This document shows, one piece after another, positions 60,617 through 64,000 of a stretch of 64,000 nucleotides of DNA. A program made the translations under genes and the position numbers. Under the pieces are notes generated by a model that made no database searches, was not told where the DNA came from, and saw nothing but the letters and a program-made list of their open reading frames with translations. The DNA lies in the NCBI GenBank assembly GCA_964475415.1, contig CAYYWZ010000002.1, forward strand, positions 1-64,000, given 5' to 3'. Position 1 is the first letter of the stretch, and the number at the start of each line of letters is the position of its first letter. The DNA comes from CALCMJ01 sp964475415 (GTDB lineage Bacteria; Bacteroidota; Bacteroidia; Chitinophagales; Saprospiraceae).

Positions 60617-63001
60617 TTACGATTTTCTTATGGTTTCATCAAGATTGAATATTGTGTTAGCGATCAGTGATAGTGCTGCTAGTTCCAGTCTATTTTCTTG
60701 ATCTTCTGATTTGCTATATTGTAGTAACGCTTCTGCCGCAACAGATGATTCTTTGTAAATGTCTAGTTCATCTTGGTACATCTCTTGTAAGCTGGCAAGC
60801 TCTTGTTCGGAAGCTTTTCTGGAGGTTGCAAGCATAAACATATGCTGTATAGTTTCTTGGATAGCTATTATTTTTTCGGCGCTGTCTTCAGCTACTTTTT
60901 GATTTTCTTTTATGGCTCTCTCGGCTAGAGCAACAGAGCATTCCAGGAATTGCGGATCATTCATCAGAACGAGCGCCTGTAGCGGTGTGCTCGTATGTTC
61001 TCGCTTGACCATACAAAAATCTCTTGTTGGTGTGTCAAATAAAAGCATGTTAGGAGGAGGTACTGTACGCTTCCAGAATGTGTATATACTTCTTCTGTAA
61101 TTGTTGTCACCCTTATCTTGCACATAATTGGCTGTACTACCACCACCTCCTCCAGTGACAGCTTGCCACAGGCCTTCAGGCTGATAAGGTTTTACGCTTG
61201 GACCTCCTATCTCAGGCACGAGAAGCCCGCTTATACTTAACGCATGATCCCGTAGCATCTCTGCGGATAATCTTACTCTGGTAGATCTTGCAAACCATCT
61301 GTTGCTAGGATCATATTCTAGTAGGGCTTCACTTGTTTTACTATCTTGTCTATAGCTTGCGGCAGTTACGATATATTTCATCATCGCTTTTATATCCCAT
61401 CCATCTTCTTGGAATTTTACAGCAAGGTGATCTAGTAAAGCTGGATGTGTCGGTAGACTTCCTTGGTTACCAAAATCGTAAGAAGAGTTTACTATTCCTT
61501 TTCCATAAATCTGTTGCCACAATCTATTAACCATGACTCTTGCAGTTAGAGGATTCTCTTTCTCGAACAACCATTCTGCAAGATGCAACCTATTGTTAAG
61601 ATTACCTTCGGAGGTTTTCATGCCGAAGCTTGGTACGTTAGGTTTTACCTCATCCGCTTTCTGATCATAGACTCCTCTACTAAGAATATGTGTCTTCCTA
61701 GGAGTAGGTAGATCTTCCATAACAAGTAAAGGTATATTATCCAATGTGTCGAGGTTGTTAATAAATTGTAAGGTCGTCTCGATTTCTTCTTTGGTGATGG
61801 TTATATATGGTTCAGGAATTGCACCATAGCTTTCTATCAGACCTTTTTCGTCTACACTATTAAAGTAGCTGAAGAGCTGGAAATATTCTTTCTGACTGAT
61901 CGGGTCGTACTTATGGTCGTGACACTTAGCACACTCAAAGGTAAGGCCTAGGAAGGCAGTACCAAATGTATTCGTTCTATCGGTAACATATTCTGCTCTG
62001 TATTCTTCGGGAATAACACCTCCTTCTTGGGTGATCTTATGATTTCTATTAAATGCGGTGGCGATAATTTGTTCCTTGCTAGGGTTAGGAAGTAGGTCGC
62101 CTGCTAGTTGCCAAATCACAAATTGATCATAGGGCATATTTTCTTTGTAAGCATGTATCACCCAGTCTCTCCAGGGCCACATGGTTCTTTCTAAGTCATC
62201 TTGATAGCCATGTGTGTCGGCATATCGTGCTAAGTCTAACCAGTGACTAGTCATTCTTTCTGCATAAGCATCAGAGGCTAGATACTGATCTATTATTCTT
62301 TGATAATTTTCTTCAGAGTTATCTTCTATAAATGAATTTATTTCTTCTAGAGAAGGAGGTATACCTCTCAGGTCAAAACTTAATTTACGTAAGAGTTTTT
62401 CACTTTTTATAGCTGTGGCAGGAGAAAGTTTATGTTCGTCAAGTTTTGCAAGAATAAAGTTATCTATCTCATTTATAGGCCAAGAGGGATCACTTACTTC
62501 TGGAATTTCTGGTTGGCTGGGCGCTATAAAAGCCCAGTGTTCTTTCCACTCTGCACCTTGCTCTATCCATTTTTTTATGATAGCTTTTTCTCTCTCGTCT
62601 AGCGTTAGATTAGACTCTGGAGGTGGCATTACATCATCTGGATTATCGGTATAGATACGTTCTATGAGACTACTCTGTTCTGGATGATTCGCTACAATAG
62701 CGTATCTGTCCTTGTCTTTTCCGAGAGCCGCAAAAGCATGTTTCTCACTATGTAATTGTAAGTCACCCTCTATCTTAGCTTCATCTGGTCCATGACACTT
62801 GAAGCATCTGTCGGATAAGATGGGTTTAACATGAAAGATAAAATCTACCACTTCAGGAATCTGCTGATTTACATTTGCCGTGATATCTGCTTTTTTAGTA
62901 TTTAAGTCGGGGCTACATGCCTCAGCAAGAAAAATTATTGCAGTAATAATCAGGAAAAAAATTCCTGATAAAATTAGCTTATTATTAGTTTTGTATTTCA
63001 T
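60617..63001 (-). CDS. Planctomycete-type cytochrome c / DUF1549 / DUF1553 protein (PSD1 family)
   Basis: Exported protein with a signal or anchor (LILSGIFFLIITAIIFLAEAC, lipobox-like). Residues ~45-140 are a PSCyt1 cytochrome c domain with RCFKCHGPDEA (CxxCH) and DDVMPPPES. Then come DUF1549 (WPINEIDNFILAKLDEHKLSPA ... RDWVIHAYKENMPYDQFVIWQLAGDLLP) with a second CxxCH in CAKCHDHKYDP, and DUF1553 (NPLTARVMVNRLWQQIYGKG ... TRVRLSAEMLRDHALSISG). At 794 residues it is shorter than many relatives (~1000 residues), with no LamG-type insert seen. It starts 22 bases after the permease gene, and the DUF1501 gene follows after one base. Confidence 0.92.
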   Translation of the reverse strand: MKYKTNNKLILSGIFFLIITAIIFLAEACSPDLNTKKADITANVNQQIPEVVDFIFHVKPILSDRCFKCHGPDEAKIEGDLQLHSEKHAFAALGKDKDRYAIVANHPEQSSLIERIYTDNPDDVMPPPESNLTLDEREKAIIKKWIEQGAEWKEHWAFIAPSQPEIPEVSDPSWPINEIDNFILAKLDEHKLSPATAIKSEKLLRKLSFDLRGIPPSLEEINSFIEDNSEENYQRIIDQYLASDAYAERMTSHWLDLARYADTHGYQDDLERTMWPWRDWVIHAYKENMPYDQFVIWQLAGDLLPNPSKEQIIATAFNRNHKITQEGGVIPEEYRAEYVTDRTNTFGTAFLGLTFECAKCHDHKYDPISQKEYFQLFSYFNSVDEKGLIESYGAIPEPYITITKEEIETTLQFINNLDTLDNIPLLVMEDLPTPRKTHILSRGVYDQKADEVKPNVPSFGMKTSEGNLNNRLHLAEWLFEKENPLTARVMVNRLWQQIYGKGIVNSSYDFGNQGSLPTHPALLDHLAVKFQEDGWDIKAMMKYIVTAASYRQDSKTSEALLEYDPSNRWFARSTRVRLSAEMLRDHALSISGLLVPEIGGPSVKPYQPEGLWQAVTGGGGGSTANYVQDKGDNNYRRSIYTFWKRTVPPPNMLLFDTPTRDFCMVKREHTSTPLQALVLMNDPQFLECSVALAERAIKENQKVAEDSAEKIIAIQETIQHMFMLATSRKASEQELASLQEMYQDELDIYKESSVAAEALLQYSKSEDQENRLELAALSLIANTIFNLDETIRKS

Positions 63002-63023
63002 AATCCTGCGTTTTCTGATTCAA

Positions 63024-64000
63024 TTAATAATTCAACTTTCCCATCTTATATCCTTTGGTTGCATAAAAGAAAATATATCCAAAAGCAATTATAGGAACGA
63101 TATAACTTATTTGTAATCCGATATTATCAGCTATTAACCCTTGTATCAACGGTAGGATAGCTCCTCCTACAATCGCGGTTACTAGTAGGCCAGATCCTTG
63201 GCTAGTAAGTTTTCCTAATCCATCAATAGATAAGGTAAAAATGTTACTCCACATGATCGCATTACAGAAGCCTACTAAGATGATAGCCCATGCAGCAAAC
63301 CAGCCTGTACTGAAAATTCCGACAGCAAGTAGGATCATGGCTAGTAGAGACATTATTCCCAGTAACTTGTTAGATGCAACCTTTTGTAATACTGCAGCAC
63401 CCACAAATCGACCGATCATAAGTCCTCCCCAGTAGAAGGATAGATACTTACCAGCGTTCTCTGGTTTCAGCCCAGCGATATAATCCTCTCCTAGAAAACT
63501 AGTCATGAAGCTCGCAACAGAAACCTCCGCTCCGACATACATAAATATTGCTAAGGCACCTAATAGAAGATGAGGAAATTCCCAAATCGACTTTTTTGAA
63601 TGTACGATTTGATTTTCTTCATTTTGAGAATCCAGATCCTTCATGTCAGGTAGATTCAAAAAAGAAAAAACTCCAGCTAGTAAAAATAAAGCAATAGCTA
63701 AACCTATATACGGAAGCTGTACTGCTGATGCTTGTTCAGCCTTTGGCAGTCCTTCCATACCTGTAAGTATAAGCGTAGAACCAAAGATGGGTGCTATTAT
63801 CTTCGCAACAGAATTAAACCCCTGCGCAAGGTTCAATCTACTAGCAGCAGTCTTCGAGGGTCCTAATACAGCTACATATGGATTAGCGGCAACTTGTAGC
63901 ATTGTTACTCCAGTAGCGAGAACAAATAGAGCTCCTAAGAACAGGGGGTAGTATACAATCTTAGAAGCAGGGTAAAAAAGTAATGCGCCTACTCCCATAA
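63024..64000 (-). CDS. FucP-type sugar:H+ symporter (MFS), 5' end beyond window
   Basis: Major facilitator transporter of the FucP/GluP branch (fucose, glucose/galactose type). The motif ANPYVAVLGPSKTAASRLNLAQGFNSVAKIIAPIFG is the clear family signature; about eight of the twelve membrane segments are present. Family members have ~400-440 residues and 325 are seen, so the N-terminus lies beyond the right edge. Which sugar is carried cannot be told. It is the first visible gene of the minus-strand operon with the PSD1/DUF1501 genes, so the transported compound may be a breakdown product handled by them. Confidence 0.9.
   Translation of the reverse strand, partial: MGVGALLFYPASKIVYYPLFLGALFVLATGVTMLQVAANPYVAVLGPSKTAASRLNLAQGFNSVAKIIAPIFGSTLILTGMEGLPKAEQASAVQLPYIGLAIALFLLAGVFSFLNLPDMKDLDSQNEENQIVHSKKSIWEFPHLLLGALAIFMYVGAEVSVASFMTSFLGEDYIAGLKPENAGKYLSFYWGGLMIGRFVGAAVLQKVASNKLLGIMSLLAMILLAVGIFSTGWFAAWAIILVGFCNAIMWSNIFTLSIDGLGKLTSQGSGLLVTAIVGGAILPLIQGLIADNIGLQISYIVPIIAFGYIFFYATKGYKMGKLNY

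Overview
The window looks like the chromosome of a gliding, low-GC Bacteroidota bacterium, most plausibly Saprospiraceae-like (family-level placement is inference). Evidence: the gliding transporter genes gldA/gldF/gldG, several large secreted proteins with type IX secretion sorting domains (types A and B), Bacteroidota-style promoter elements (TAnnTTTG), a ribosomal protein S16 with a long Ala/Glu-rich tail, a DUF3098 protein, and Planctomycete-type cytochrome/DUF1501 genes common in marine Bacteroidota. Two runs of exactly 100 N (31504-31603 and 44212-44311) mark scaffold gaps, both inside repeats. No tRNA, rRNA, CRISPR array, prophage or insertion sequence with a transposase was recognised.

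Layout. 0-4.4 kb: a secreted beta-helix protein, a lipoprotein cytochrome c, a CHAP-domain protein and doxX bracketed by copies of a hairpin repeat. 4.5-13.4 kb: a same-strand operon for aerobic tryptophan degradation by the kynurenine/2-aminomuconate route: hydratase/decarboxylase, IclR regulator, tryptophan 2,3-dioxygenase, aminomuconate-semialdehyde dehydrogenase, 3-hydroxyanthranilate dioxygenase, ACMS decarboxylase, kynureninase, kynurenine monooxygenase and a RidA-type deaminase. A perfect 9-bp inverted repeat just upstream is a candidate operator. No formylkynurenine formamidase is in the window. 13.5-20.6 kb: a type-B sorted giant protein, a small protein, a propeller/OmpA fusion paired with an orphan LuxR response regulator whose phospho-acceptor Asp is Glu, and a second CHAP protein.

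20.8-40.5 kb: mostly housekeeping and envelope genes: ffh, a GC-rich structured intergenic region, a thioredoxin-fold sorted protein, a GT-C-like membrane protein, mutS, rpsP, an unknown protein in the place where rimM is usual, an EI24/CysZ-like membrane protein, a serine hydrolase, a sorted propeller-like protein, leuS and a lipoprotein. 40.6-44.5 kb: a probable dispersed repeat, then a tight operon (GDPD, Smr, YheT-type hydrolase, small CHAT/caspase-like protein), then an intergenic array of short hairpin repeats.

44.5-55.2 kb: a small outer-membrane protein, a secreted protein, and the envelope block ftsX-DUF3098-uppP-truB-gldA-gldF-gldG-DUF4340-phospholipase-C-like-DUF368. 55.2-64 kb (minus strand): a tight operon starting beyond the window with a FucP-type sugar permease, then a DUF1549/DUF1553 cytochrome protein, a DUF1501 protein, an NHL propeller, and two proteins sharing a chitobiase-C/discoidin-like module, one of which also carries a membrane domain, a cytochrome c domain and leucine-rich repeats.

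The best candidates for something undescribed are the CHAT-like protein in its four-gene operon, the Glu-substituted response regulator with its kinase-less propeller/OmpA partner, the GC-rich structured segment at about 22.44-22.60 kb, and the cytochrome/LRR/DUF1501 operon. None can be proven from sequence reading alone.
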